Positions 27,502 to 33,914 of a stretch of 64,000 nt of DNA are shown in pieces. A program made the position numbers and the translations under genes. The notes beneath the pieces were generated by a model. It did not search any database. It was given only the letters and a program-made list of their open reading frames with translations, and was not told where the DNA came from. The stretch's first letter is position 1. Each line of letters starts with the position of its first letter. Source of the DNA: JBHENC01 sp051000345 (lineage in GTDB: Bacteria; Acidobacteriota; Blastocatellia; Pyrinomonadales; Pyrinomonadaceae); NCBI GenBank assembly GCA_051000345.1, contig JBPCOJ010000034.1:1-64000 (forward strand), written 5' to 3'.

Positions 27502-27840
27502 TCAGCTCGATCTATGTTTGCCATGCCGGGCAGAGTTTTTGGCGGCGCGTTTCTCTTCGACTGCCTTGAAGCCGGTGCTATTAATAACCTCGCGCAGTTT
27601 GGCGATGGTCACTTTTTGATCGTCGTACTTAATCACCGCTTCGCCCTTCTCGTAACTGACCTGCGCTTCTTCGACGCCTTCTGTTTTCTTTAACGCCTGC
27701 TCGACCGAGCGGGCACAGCCGCCTCAAGTCATTCCCGTCACGCGAATAGTAACGGTCTTTGTCACCGCCGAAGTTGTAACGGCGCAGAGTGACAGCACGA
27801 GCGCAAAGATTAAGCCCGCCCTGATCCGATTCTTCCTCAT
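27502..27840 (-). CDS. MerP-like heavy-metal-binding protein with in-frame UGA (candidate selenocysteine)
   Basis: Reading through one TGA (27724-27726) gives a continuous 112-residue protein: signal peptide (LIFALVLSLCAVTTSA), then an HMA domain beginning TVTIRVTGMT-U-GGCARSVEQAL and continuing KTEGVEEAQVSYEKGEAVIKYDD to INSTGFKAVEE. The UGA replaces the first Cys of the metal site GMTCxxC, exactly where selenocysteine is chemically sensible. A stem-loop with GGUC apical loop follows the UGA (27695-27714), matching a bacterial SECIS in position and loop. ATG 27840 is preceded by GGAG; an in-frame ATG at 27855 lacks a Shine-Dalgarno. It is last in a mer-type operon, so a periplasmic Hg(II) or other soft-metal carrier is the likely role. 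A nonsense mutation is the alternative. Confidence 0.75.
27695..27714 (-). promoter_or_regulatory. Candidate bacterial SECIS element
   Basis: On the minus strand, 9 bases after the UGA, GCCCGCUC pairs with GAGCAGGC (one C-A mismatch) around the tetraloop GGUC (27703-27706). The loop lies 17 bases after UGA; in E. coli fdhF the GGUCU loop follows the UGA by 18. The loop sequence and spacing are those SelB requires. Confidence 0.65.
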
Positions 27841-27902
27841 TATTTGTTTCTCCATACTTGTGATGCGTTATTGCAATGTTTGATTTGATTAATGCCCGCA
27901 CT

Positions 27903-29255
27903 TCATACCATGTAGCTAATGTCTGAAGCACTCGTCGGGTAAGCGTAGATCATCGTCTTTAGATCGTCTGCTTTGAGACCTGAACGAATGGCAAGGGCGA
28001 AGATGTTAATTACTTCCTCGGCGTGTGACCCTAGCAGATGCGCGCCGAGAATCAGCCCGCTGCCTTCTTCTACCAATGTTTTGTAACCGGAATACTTCGC
28101 GCCAACTCTGCGTGAGGCATACCATTCGGAAGTGTCTTCATGCTTGACTTTGAACTTCAAGCCTTGTTGCTTTGCCGCTTCCTCCTGCAATCCGACTGCG
28201 GCAAGAGAGGGCAAAGTAAAGACTACCGTCGGCACTCCCGTCTGGTTCGGCTGCCGGTGATTACCTTTGAGCATATTGCTCGCAACGACGTGCGCTTCCA
28301 TCGCGGCGACGGGTGTCAGAGGTAGCCCGCCGCTCGCCGCCGCATCGCCCGCCGCGTAAACTGCCGGGTTCGATATGCTTTGTAGATATTCGTTGACCAA
28401 GACTCCCTTTTTGTCGCGCTCCACACCTGCCTTTTCCAGCTTCATGTCCTCGATGTCCGGGACGCGCCCTGCGCTGTGAACAACCATATCCGCCACAAAG
28501 GTTTGCTTGTCATGTTCCGTAGAAGCATTTACGACGAAACCATCCACATCTTTCTCGATAGACTCCACATCGGTGTTCAATCGAAGGTCTACGCCCAAGT
28601 CGCGGGTGGCTTGCACGAGGCTGTTCACTAGATCGGGATCGAAGCCTTCCAGCGGGCGAGCGCCCCGGTGAAGAATGTGAACTTCGGCACCGGCGCGCGC
28701 GGCGATATGAGCAAACTCGAAAGCAATGTAGCCGCCGCCGACGAAAGCAATCCGTTTAGGAAGTTGCTCCATTTCTAAAAATTGCGTGCTCGTCGTGAGA
28801 TGCTCTTCGCCGGGAATGCCAAGCGTGGATGGCGTGGCTCCGGCGGCGATGTGTACAAAGCGCCCGGTCAGCGTGTCACTGCCTACGCGAAGCGTCGTTC
28901 GATCTATAAAATCGGTTCGACCGTGAAACGCGATGATGCCTGCTTTGGCATACCCCTTCTCGCTATTCTCTGGAACGGGTTCAGTGAACGTCCGCTTGAA
29001 CCGCATAAGTTCCGGCCAGTCAATCTTCGCGTTCTTTGAAGAAACTCCTTTGCCTTCCATGCGACGCGTCCAGTCGATCAGCTCCGTCGCGCCGACGAGC
29101 ACTTTCTTAGGGTCGCATCCACGCAGGGCACAGGTGCCGCCGAAGGGTCTCGAATCAACGATGGCGACATTCCATCCGGCCTTCCGGCACTTGTGCGCCG
29201 CAGTGGAACCAGCCGAGCCGGTTCCGATCACAACGAGGTCAAACTTTTTCTCCAT
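27903..29255 (-). CDS. MerA-like / glutathione-reductase-family flavoprotein
   Basis: FAD- and NAD(P)H-dependent disulfide oxidoreductase. N-terminal FAD site VIGTGSAGSTAA, redox disulfide GGTCALRGCDPKK (C-x4-C), NAD(P) site FVGGGYIAFEFA, second FAD motif VYAAGDAAA, C-terminal HPTS-equivalent YPTSASDISYM. It lacks the N-terminal HMA domain and the C-terminal vicinal Cys pair of classical MerA, so Hg(II) reduction is not assured; it may belong to a group of MerA-like reductases. ATG at 29255 is the start (MEKKFDLVV); an upstream in-frame codon at 29306 would overlap the previous gene. It is the fourth gene of the mer-type operon. Confidence 0.85.
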   Translation of the reverse strand: MEKKFDLVVIGTGSAGSTAAHKCRKAGWNVAIVDSRPFGGTCALRGCDPKKVLVGATELIDWTRRMEGKGVSSKNAKIDWPELMRFKRTFTEPVPENSEKGYAKAGIIAFHGRTDFIDRTTLRVGSDTLTGRFVHIAAGATPSTLGIPGEEHLTTSTQFLEMEQLPKRIAFVGGGYIAFEFAHIAARAGAEVHILHRGARPLEGFDPDLVNSLVQATRDLGVDLRLNTDVESIEKDVDGFVVNASTEHDKQTFVADMVVHSAGRVPDIEDMKLEKAGVERDKKGVLVNEYLQSISNPAVYAAGDAAASGGLPLTPVAAMEAHVVASNMLKGNHRQPNQTGVPTVVFTLPSLAAVGLQEEAAKQQGLKFKVKHEDTSEWYASRRVGAKYSGYKTLVEEGSGLILGAHLLGSHAEEVINIFALAIRSGLKADDLKTMIYAYPTSASDISYMV

Positions 29256-29290
29256 CGATATTCGAGCCTTCTTTATTTCTGTGGTGATGT

Positions 29291-29830
29291 TCACCGCACA
29301 CAGCAATCGTGCATTGGTGCGTGTGTAGATTCGGCTGCCGTCTTATGCTCTTCGGAGAGTCGTTTGACCGCTTTATTGACTTGTCCGAGACAGCACACGC
29401 CCGCCGGATTGCGCGTTTCGCAGGCGCACATGCCTGCTTTGATTAATTGGCTGATCTGCGCCGGGATAGAACTGTTTCCGGCGCGGGCGATTTCGTCGCG
29501 AGCATCGCCTTCGTTAAGGCCAAAGCAATAACAGAGAGGACGCTTGTCTCCGCTCGCTTTGACGGTCACAAGCTCGCGCAGATCGTCGGTGCTGAAGTGC
29601 GCCCCGCCGTCACTGTAGTAAACCAGCGAGCAGTTCGGATCGGGACAGAAGCGGTAGGCTTCGTTTTTCACTCGCTCAAGCAAATCGTGGCGGACGTGAT
29701 GGAGCACGGTCTTGCGTTCGACGCTGCGCCCGGTATTGCCGCACGCGGTGCATCGGGTATCCGTTGATGAATGCCCTTCGATCAAAGCAGGCGCGTGAGT
29801 TTGCGCCTGTGCGCTGCAACAGTCGCTCAT
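29291..29830 (-). CDS. Cys-rich metallochaperone (CopZ N-terminal-domain-like)
   Basis: 179 residues with many paired cysteines: MSDCCSA, RCTACGNTG, FCPDPNCS, CYCFGLNEGDARDEI, CACETRNPAGVCCLG, HDCCVR. The C-terminal half resembles the BFD-like/[2Fe-2S] and zinc-binding N-terminal domain of archaeal-type CopZ proteins. In mer-type operons such proteins are thought to deliver metal to the reductase. It ends beyond the merA-like ATG upstream region, with 35 bases to that start. Confidence 0.8.
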   Translation of the reverse strand: MSDCCSAQAQTHAPALIEGHSSTDTRCTACGNTGRSVERKTVLHHVRHDLLERVKNEAYRFCPDPNCSLVYYSDGGAHFSTDDLRELVTVKASGDKRPLCYCFGLNEGDARDEIARAGNSSIPAQISQLIKAGMCACETRNPAGVCCLGQVNKAVKRLSEEHKTAAESTHAPMHDCCVR

Positions 29831-29845
29831 ACTCTTTCTCCTTCC

Positions 29846-30421
29846 CTATTTAGCTTTGTAGCCGGTCGAGTCGATGGCACGCTTGATCTGGTTCATATCT
29901 GTCTGCTGCGGGTCATAGTCGATCTGCGCATTGCCGCGCTCATAACTCACCTCGGCTGAACGCACGCCCGGAGTCTTGTTCAGTGCCGCCTTAATCGGCA
30001 CTTCACAGCTTTGACAGTCCATCCCCGTTACTTCGATTGTCGCCGTCTCAAGTGCGCTTGCCTGTGTTGAGACGGGCGATGCAACTGCTGGCGTGGGTTG
30101 TGTGTCTCGCGTGAAGGCGGCAGCGATGTAACCGACGTAGTACGGAGACAGCGCGAATGCCAGCACGCCCAACGCCGCGACCCAAAGGATAACTCGACTC
30201 ACTTGGCGTACCGGCTTTGTCGCGCACGCTTCGCCCGTAGCGCACGCCTCGCGCCGAAAGTAAGCGCGATAAAACCCAAAGGCTAAGGCTAAGACAGCGC
30301 CCGCCAAGAGATACGGTCTGAGCGAGAGGAACAGGGCGGACGCCCCGAAAGCTCCAAGTCCGAGCAGTGCAAACAGCACCGGCCCGACGCAACAGAAAAT
30401 TGCAGCCAACGCCGCCACCAT
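29846..30421 (-). CDS. MerT-MerP fusion: membrane Hg(II)-type transporter with HMA domain
   Basis: Residues 1-105 resemble MerT: three membrane segments, with the vicinal Cys pair in the first (AAIFCCVGPVLFALL) and a further Cys-containing loop (EACATGEACATK). After a linker, residues ~122-191 are an HMA domain (IEVTGMDCQSCEVPIKAAL, VSYERGNAQIDYD). It imports metal across the inner membrane to the reductase. The ATG at 30421 leaves a short N-terminus; the frame stays open 57 bases further upstream without a standard start codon. It overlaps the merR reading frame by 133 bases. Confidence 0.85.
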   Translation of the reverse strand: MVAALAAIFCCVGPVLFALLGLGAFGASALFLSLRPYLLAGAVLALAFGFYRAYFRREACATGEACATKPVRQVSRVILWVAALGVLAFALSPYYVGYIAAAFTRDTQPTPAVASPVSTQASALETATIEVTGMDCQSCEVPIKAALNKTPGVRSAEVSYERGNAQIDYDPQQTDMNQIKRAIDSTGYKAK

Positions 30422-30891
30422 TCCAACACCGAGTACGACGCTTTCTTTCTTAATAGCTTTTTCTTCCTCGCTGCTTTAGTGCCGGTGATTTCAATTACCA
30501 CCGGACAGGCGGCAGCGTCGCCGTGTTGCTGTAATTCCCGCTCACAAGCGGCGAGATGACCGTTGAGCGTGCGCCGGAAGCCACGCATCTTCTTCATGCG
30601 CTCATCAAGTTCTGTGAGCTTGACGCGCAAAAGATCGCGCACTGTCTGGCATTCGTCTGTACCCCCGTGATGAGAGAGAAGCTGCTTTATCTCATCCAGA
30701 GACAGCCCGATCTCCTGCGCTTGCTTGATAAAATGGATGCGCTCGATTGTTTCCGGCGCAAAGAGCCGGAAGCCCCCATAGCTACGAGATGCACGCGCCA
30801 AGAGTTGCCGCCGTTCGTAATAACGAATGGTGTCAACACTCACGCCGGAGCGTGCCGCCACTTCGCCAATTTGGAGAGCCAAGCCATTCAT
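30289..30891 (-). CDS. MerR-family metal-responsive regulator
   Basis: HTH domain GEVAARSGVSVDTIRYYERRQLL at the N-terminus, dimerisation helix, and metal-type cysteines in GGTDECQTVRDLL, HLAACEREL and AAACPVV, as expected for MerR/ZntR-like sensors. The usual family ends near CPVV; here the frame runs on 65 residues across the MerT start with Lys-rich KKKLLRKK then unrelated sequence. An indel in an A-rich run at ~30465-30475 may have removed its true stop, since a TAA lies there in the next frame. First gene of the mer-type operon. Confidence 0.85.
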   Translation of the reverse strand: MNGLALQIGEVAARSGVSVDTIRYYERRQLLARASRSYGGFRLFAPETIERIHFIKQAQEIGLSLDEIKQLLSHHGGTDECQTVRDLLRVKLTELDERMKKMRGFRRTLNGHLAACERELQQHGDAAACPVVIEITGTKAARKKKLLRKKASYSVLEWWRRWLQFSVASGRCCLHCSDLELSGRPPCSSRSDRISWRALS

Positions 30892-30897
30892 AAAAAG

Positions 30898-30929
30898 AGT
30901 TTACACCCTAGAGGTAAGTCCAGAGTCAA
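30898..30929 (-). promoter_or_regulatory. MerR-type promoter/operator of the mer operon
   Basis: Minus strand TTGACT (30924-30929), 20-base spacer, TAAACT (30898-30903). The overlong spacer and the dyad ACCTCTAGGGT within it are the hallmark of promoters twisted open by MerR proteins. Predicted start falls at or next to the merR ATG (30891), implying a leaderless transcript. Confidence 0.7.
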
Positions 30930-30997
30930 GCAGTTTGGTAGAAACTTTGGATAGGAAGCGCTAGACCGCGTAAAGGAGGATATGTGGCAAATGTATA

Positions 30998-31135
30998 ATG
31001 AACGAGACGGTAGAACTCCAGTGTCCCGTTCGTAGTTTCACGATTAAAGTGCCGAAGCCAAAAGCGCCCGTGTGCCTCGAATGCACTGATGGACACTATC
31101 AGCTAACCCGACTCCGTCAAAAATTCTTTGCATAG
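30998..31135 (+). other. Short reading frame with a degenerate second copy at 36.3 kb
   Basis: Encodes 45 residues (MNETVELQCPVRSFTIKV...APVCLECTDG) with three Cys. A 75-base segment here is about 76% identical by eye to 36302-36376, where a one-base deletion breaks the frame. The 3' part overlaps the GntR remnant on the other strand. It may be a real small protein, a gene fragment or a non-coding repeat. Confidence 0.35.
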
Positions 31136-31180
31136 AGCTTGCAACTGCGCGAGCGAGTCATCGCTGATGATGCGAAAGAC
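31104..31180 (-). pseudogene. 3' remnant of a GntR-type regulator gene
   Basis: Minus-strand translation VFRIISDDSLAQLQALCKEF then LTESG-stop aligns with the C-terminus of the intact GntR protein at 36665 (LFRIISDNSIKRLQALSEEF). Only ~25 codons survive, fused directly to the hydrolase fragment. Confidence 0.65.
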
Positions 31181-31290
31181 GCGCCCCGAAGCCTACAACG
31201 CGGAAGCGGCCACCGATGCATGGCTACGCACGCTCCGATTCTTCCGCGAACGTCTCGGCGCATAACGCGAAAGAGATGATAAGTTTCGAG
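31178..31290 (+). pseudogene. Duplicated 3' end of the dienelactone hydrolase gene
   Basis: About 112 bases match 27337-27449 with 9 mismatches by my count. It encodes RPEAYNAEAATDAWLRTLRF then FRERLGA-stop and includes ~25 bases of the downstream flank. Together the two copies bracket the mer-type operon as direct repeats. Confidence 0.75.
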
Positions 31291-31300
31291 CGCTGCAATG

Positions 31301-31338
31301 ATGAATAAAAGCCAACAGCGCTGTTGGCTTTTATTCAT
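31301..31338. terminator. Perfect 38-base palindrome, probable bidirectional terminator
   Basis: Half-site ATGAATAAAAGCCAACAGC is followed immediately by its exact reverse complement, with imperfect extension to ~31296-31342. T-rich and A-rich flanks fit termination in both directions. Confidence 0.6.
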
Positions 31339-31423
31339 ATTGCGGCGTTTATCGTTTATAAAGAATTCGTTGGCGCTGAAATAATTTCTGACTGCGGCGA
31401 GTTTTCGGTAGGGTATTACAGTA

Positions 31424-32171
31424 GGCTCTAGTGTAGCAAAGCACTTGAAAGCAAGTGTTAAGCTACTGAAATGGAACGACTAAATCGCTATTACCGGTGT
31501 TCCAAAATTAGTGAACGTAAAACGCGTCAAATTATCCGCTACTTCGCGCATGATTTGACGGCTAGCAAAACGGCGGAGCTTGTCGGTTTGACGCGCCGCA
31601 CGGTGACCGTGATCTTTGGCAAAATACGTCAACGCATTGCCCAAGAATGTGAGCGTGCTTCGCCCTTTGCGGGCGAGGTGGAAGTCGATGAAAGTTACTT
31701 CGGTGCGCGCCGTGTCAGAGGCAAGCGTGGACGCGGAGCCAGTGGCAAGACTATTGTCTTCGGTATCTTCAAAAGAAACGGTTCGGTCTATACCGAGATT
31801 GTTGAGGATTGCAAGAAACGCACGCTGCAGCGGGTCATTCGCGGTCATGTCGCGCTCGATACTGTGATTCATAGTGATGGCTGGCGCGGCTATGATGGGC
31901 TGGTTGATGTCGGGTACTCGAAGCATTTCCGCGTGCTGCATTCTAATAATGAATTTGCTAATGAGCATTCTCATATCAATGGCATCGAGAGTTTCTGGTC
32001 AAGCGCTAAACGGAGATTGCAAAAGTTCAATGGCATCCCGGCGCATACTTTTTATCTGCACTTGAAAGAGTGCGAATATCGTTTCAACAACCGGCATAAA
32101 AACTTGTATCGGGAGTTGCTCTCATTACTTGAAAAACATCCACTCTAGATCAGCTTTGCTACACTAGAGCC
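31424..32171. mobile_element. IS1595-family insertion sequence (748 bp)
   Basis: Terminal inverted repeats are identical for 19 bases (GGCTCTAGTGTAGCAAAGC and complement) and may extend with one mismatch. If the ends are at GG, a 7-base direct repeat TACAGTA flanks it (31417-31423, 32172-32178); 8 bases is usual for the family, so boundaries are approximate. Contains one intact transposase gene, so the copy may be active. Confidence 0.85.
31471..32148 (+). CDS. IS1595-family (ISXO2-like) transposase
   Basis: 225 residues. N-terminal HTH region (TASKTAELVGLTRRTVTVIF), then the DDE-type core: VDESYFGARR (Asp), HSDGWRGYD (Asp), and HINGIESFW (Asn/Glu), followed by KRRLQKFNG and the Arg-rich tail. 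Complete, no frameshift. Start ATG 47 bases inside the left inverted repeat. Confidence 0.92.
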   Translation: MERLNRYYRCSKISERKTRQIIRYFAHDLTASKTAELVGLTRRTVTVIFGKIRQRIAQECERASPFAGEVEVDESYFGARRVRGKRGRGASGKTIVFGIFKRNGSVYTEIVEDCKKRTLQRVIRGHVALDTVIHSDGWRGYDGLVDVGYSKHFRVLHSNNEFANEHSHINGIESFWSSAKRRLQKFNGIPAHTFYLHLKECEYRFNNRHKNLYRELLSLLEKHPL

Positions 32172-32232
32172 TACAGTAATAAAGACACGGATGTACGCCG
32201 ACAAGCATACCTTCAATAAATAGACGGCAAGC

Positions 32233-32928
32233 TCATCTCTGCCAGACACCTATAATAGTTTTCCCAACTTTATATTGAAGAATTGGGTCGATGATCCTTG
32301 AGAGCGGAATCATAATCTTATCCCAAAATGCTATCTGTTGGACGTTGGGCATACCGCTTTTTAACAGATATTTATTACCTAAAGAAGCTAGCGCCCCCAC
32401 TGAATCCAGATAGATAAATTCAACGCCTTGCAGCGATGCAGGCCCAACACTGATAAGAGCGTTTTTGTCATAGCGTCGGCAATGCCCGATAGAGCGATCA
32501 AAGGCGGTGTAAAGTGTTTGGTGGGCGGGCGAAAGAACGATAAGAAACCCGCCCGGCTTAAGGTGCGCTGCGACAAGGTTTAGTTGACCGGCGTCATCTT
32601 CGATGTGCTCTAAAACATCAATATAGATAATGCTGTCGAACTGCCCCGAGATGTTCTCAACCGTGCCATTAACTACTTCACAACATGGAGGTAGTCGTTC
32701 CTCTTTGAGCAATAAATCAATCTGCTTTGCCAGTGCCGGGTCTGGCTCGAGGCACACCCACCGCTGATGGCTTCCATCACACAATGAAAGCGTGGTGGCT
32801 CCGATACCGGCTCCGACTTCAAGCACAGTATTCCCTAAGTATTTTTTGAGGAATCCTCTGTAGTAATTCTTCCAGTTGGTTGCTCGACTAAACAAGTCGA
32901 GTTCTTCGCCGACGTAGGAATATGACAT
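32233..32928 (-). CDS. Class I SAM-dependent methyltransferase
   Basis: Motif I LEVGAGIGATT, acidic residue CLEPDP, motif II YIDVLEHIED and post-motif GGFLIVLSPAHQ mark a Rossmann methyltransferase of the group often found with glycosyltransferases. 231 residues. Its ATG lies 94 bases inside the upstream glycosyltransferase gene, preceded by AGG at good spacing, so the pair is coupled. More AT-rich than the surrounding genome. Confidence 0.82.
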   Translation of the reverse strand: MSYSYVGEELDLFSRATNWKNYYRGFLKKYLGNTVLEVGAGIGATTLSLCDGSHQRWVCLEPDPALAKQIDLLLKEERLPPCCEVVNGTVENISGQFDSIIYIDVLEHIEDDAGQLNLVAAHLKPGGFLIVLSPAHQTLYTAFDRSIGHCRRYDKNALISVGPASLQGVEFIYLDSVGALASLGNKYLLKSGMPNVQQIAFWDKIMIPLSRIIDPILQYKVGKTIIGVWQR

Positions 32929-33890
32929 TGAAATACCTGTTTGTAGTCTAAGATAAATAGCAAGTAATCGCGTTGTGGAATAAAGCTAATGCTATTCCTT
33001 CCGCCCAAAACAATAAAGATAAAGAACAACGAGAGTATCACCGACTGAATCATGATGATAAGGAAGATACCTACTACATAACTTGTCCAGCCGGGTATCG
33101 CCAATGTCGTGGTCAACCTGATAAAGGTAGCCACAAAAATGCCTAGTAGAGAAATGAAAATGAGAAAACAAGAAGCAATCAAAAGTCTTGCTCCTACCGT
33201 GTCCCCGTACACGGAGATGGCGCTTAGGCCATGCGTGACGAGCGCCACAAAGTTCATCGTTGATTTTCCTGCCAACCGATGCCCGCGACGAACAGCGATT
33301 GCTGCGTGAGCCAACCTTGCCTTCAACGCGCCCACGGCATAGTGATTCCAGATTTCCGAAACAACTACAAGCCTTTGTAGATGCTTATACGGAATGATGC
33401 TGAAGTTTCCCACTCTAATTTCATGACCGGTAAGTATTCTATAAAATTTTCTGTATAAGCTATAGAAAAGCCTGAAGATTAAATTTTCGGAGCGTTTCAT
33501 GCGCCGGGCGAAGATCATTTTTGAAAATTCATAATCGGCGCACTTGTCAATAAGTCTAGGCACATCTACAGGGTCATCTTCTCCGTCTGCGTCCATAACT
33601 ATAACCGCTTTGCAATCTAAATTTGCTTCAATATATGCAAGCCCTAAAGCAATTGCTCTTTGATGTCCCAAATTTCTCTTCAACTCTAAGATGCCGATTG
33701 TTCTTATATTCTTGAAGTCAACGAAATCACCAGCTTTATAAGGAACGGTGGAGGCATCATCAATTATTAGAATATCGAAGTAGGCAGGCATCACCTCGTC
33801 TAACTTCTTGATTAACAAACTTAGAGACGGCCAATCATTAAAAACAGGAATAGCGATGAGGATGCGCCTATTTGTAGATTCCATATCCAT
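32835..33890 (-). CDS. Family 2 glycosyltransferase with C-terminal membrane helices
   Basis: Dolichyl/undecaprenyl-phosphate-sugar synthase type. GT-A motifs: IAIPVFNDWPSL, IIDDAST, VMDADGEDDP, and KRSENLIFRLFYSLYRKFYR. Two C-terminal membrane helices (LLIASCFLIFISLLGIFVATF; YVVGIFLIIMIQSVILSLFF). Probably loads a sugar onto a lipid carrier at the inner membrane. The last ~30 codons overlap the methyltransferase. Confidence 0.85.
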   Translation of the reverse strand: MDMESTNRRILIAIPVFNDWPSLSLLIKKLDEVMPAYFDILIIDDASTVPYKAGDFVDFKNIRTIGILELKRNLGHQRAIALGLAYIEANLDCKAVIVMDADGEDDPVDVPRLIDKCADYEFSKMIFARRMKRSENLIFRLFYSLYRKFYRILTGHEIRVGNFSIIPYKHLQRLVVVSEIWNHYAVGALKARLAHAAIAVRRGHRLAGKSTMNFVALVTHGLSAISVYGDTVGARLLIASCFLIFISLLGIFVATFIRLTTTLAIPGWTSYVVGIFLIIMIQSVILSLFFIFIVLGGRNSISFIPQRDYLLFILDYKQVFQCHIPTSAKNSTCLVEQPTGRITTEDSSKNT

Positions 33891-33914
33891 AATGTCAATT
33901 TTTTCCGGTGGCGA

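Noticed and set aside
27466..27693. Plus-strand 75-codon frame with GAGAG upstream
   Set aside because: It is antisense to the better supported MerP-like gene and encodes nothing recognisable.
27903..27908. Read-through of the MerA-like stop codon TGA
   Set aside because: The protein already ends at the normal family C-terminus (YPTSASDISYM), and the downstream frame has no domain.
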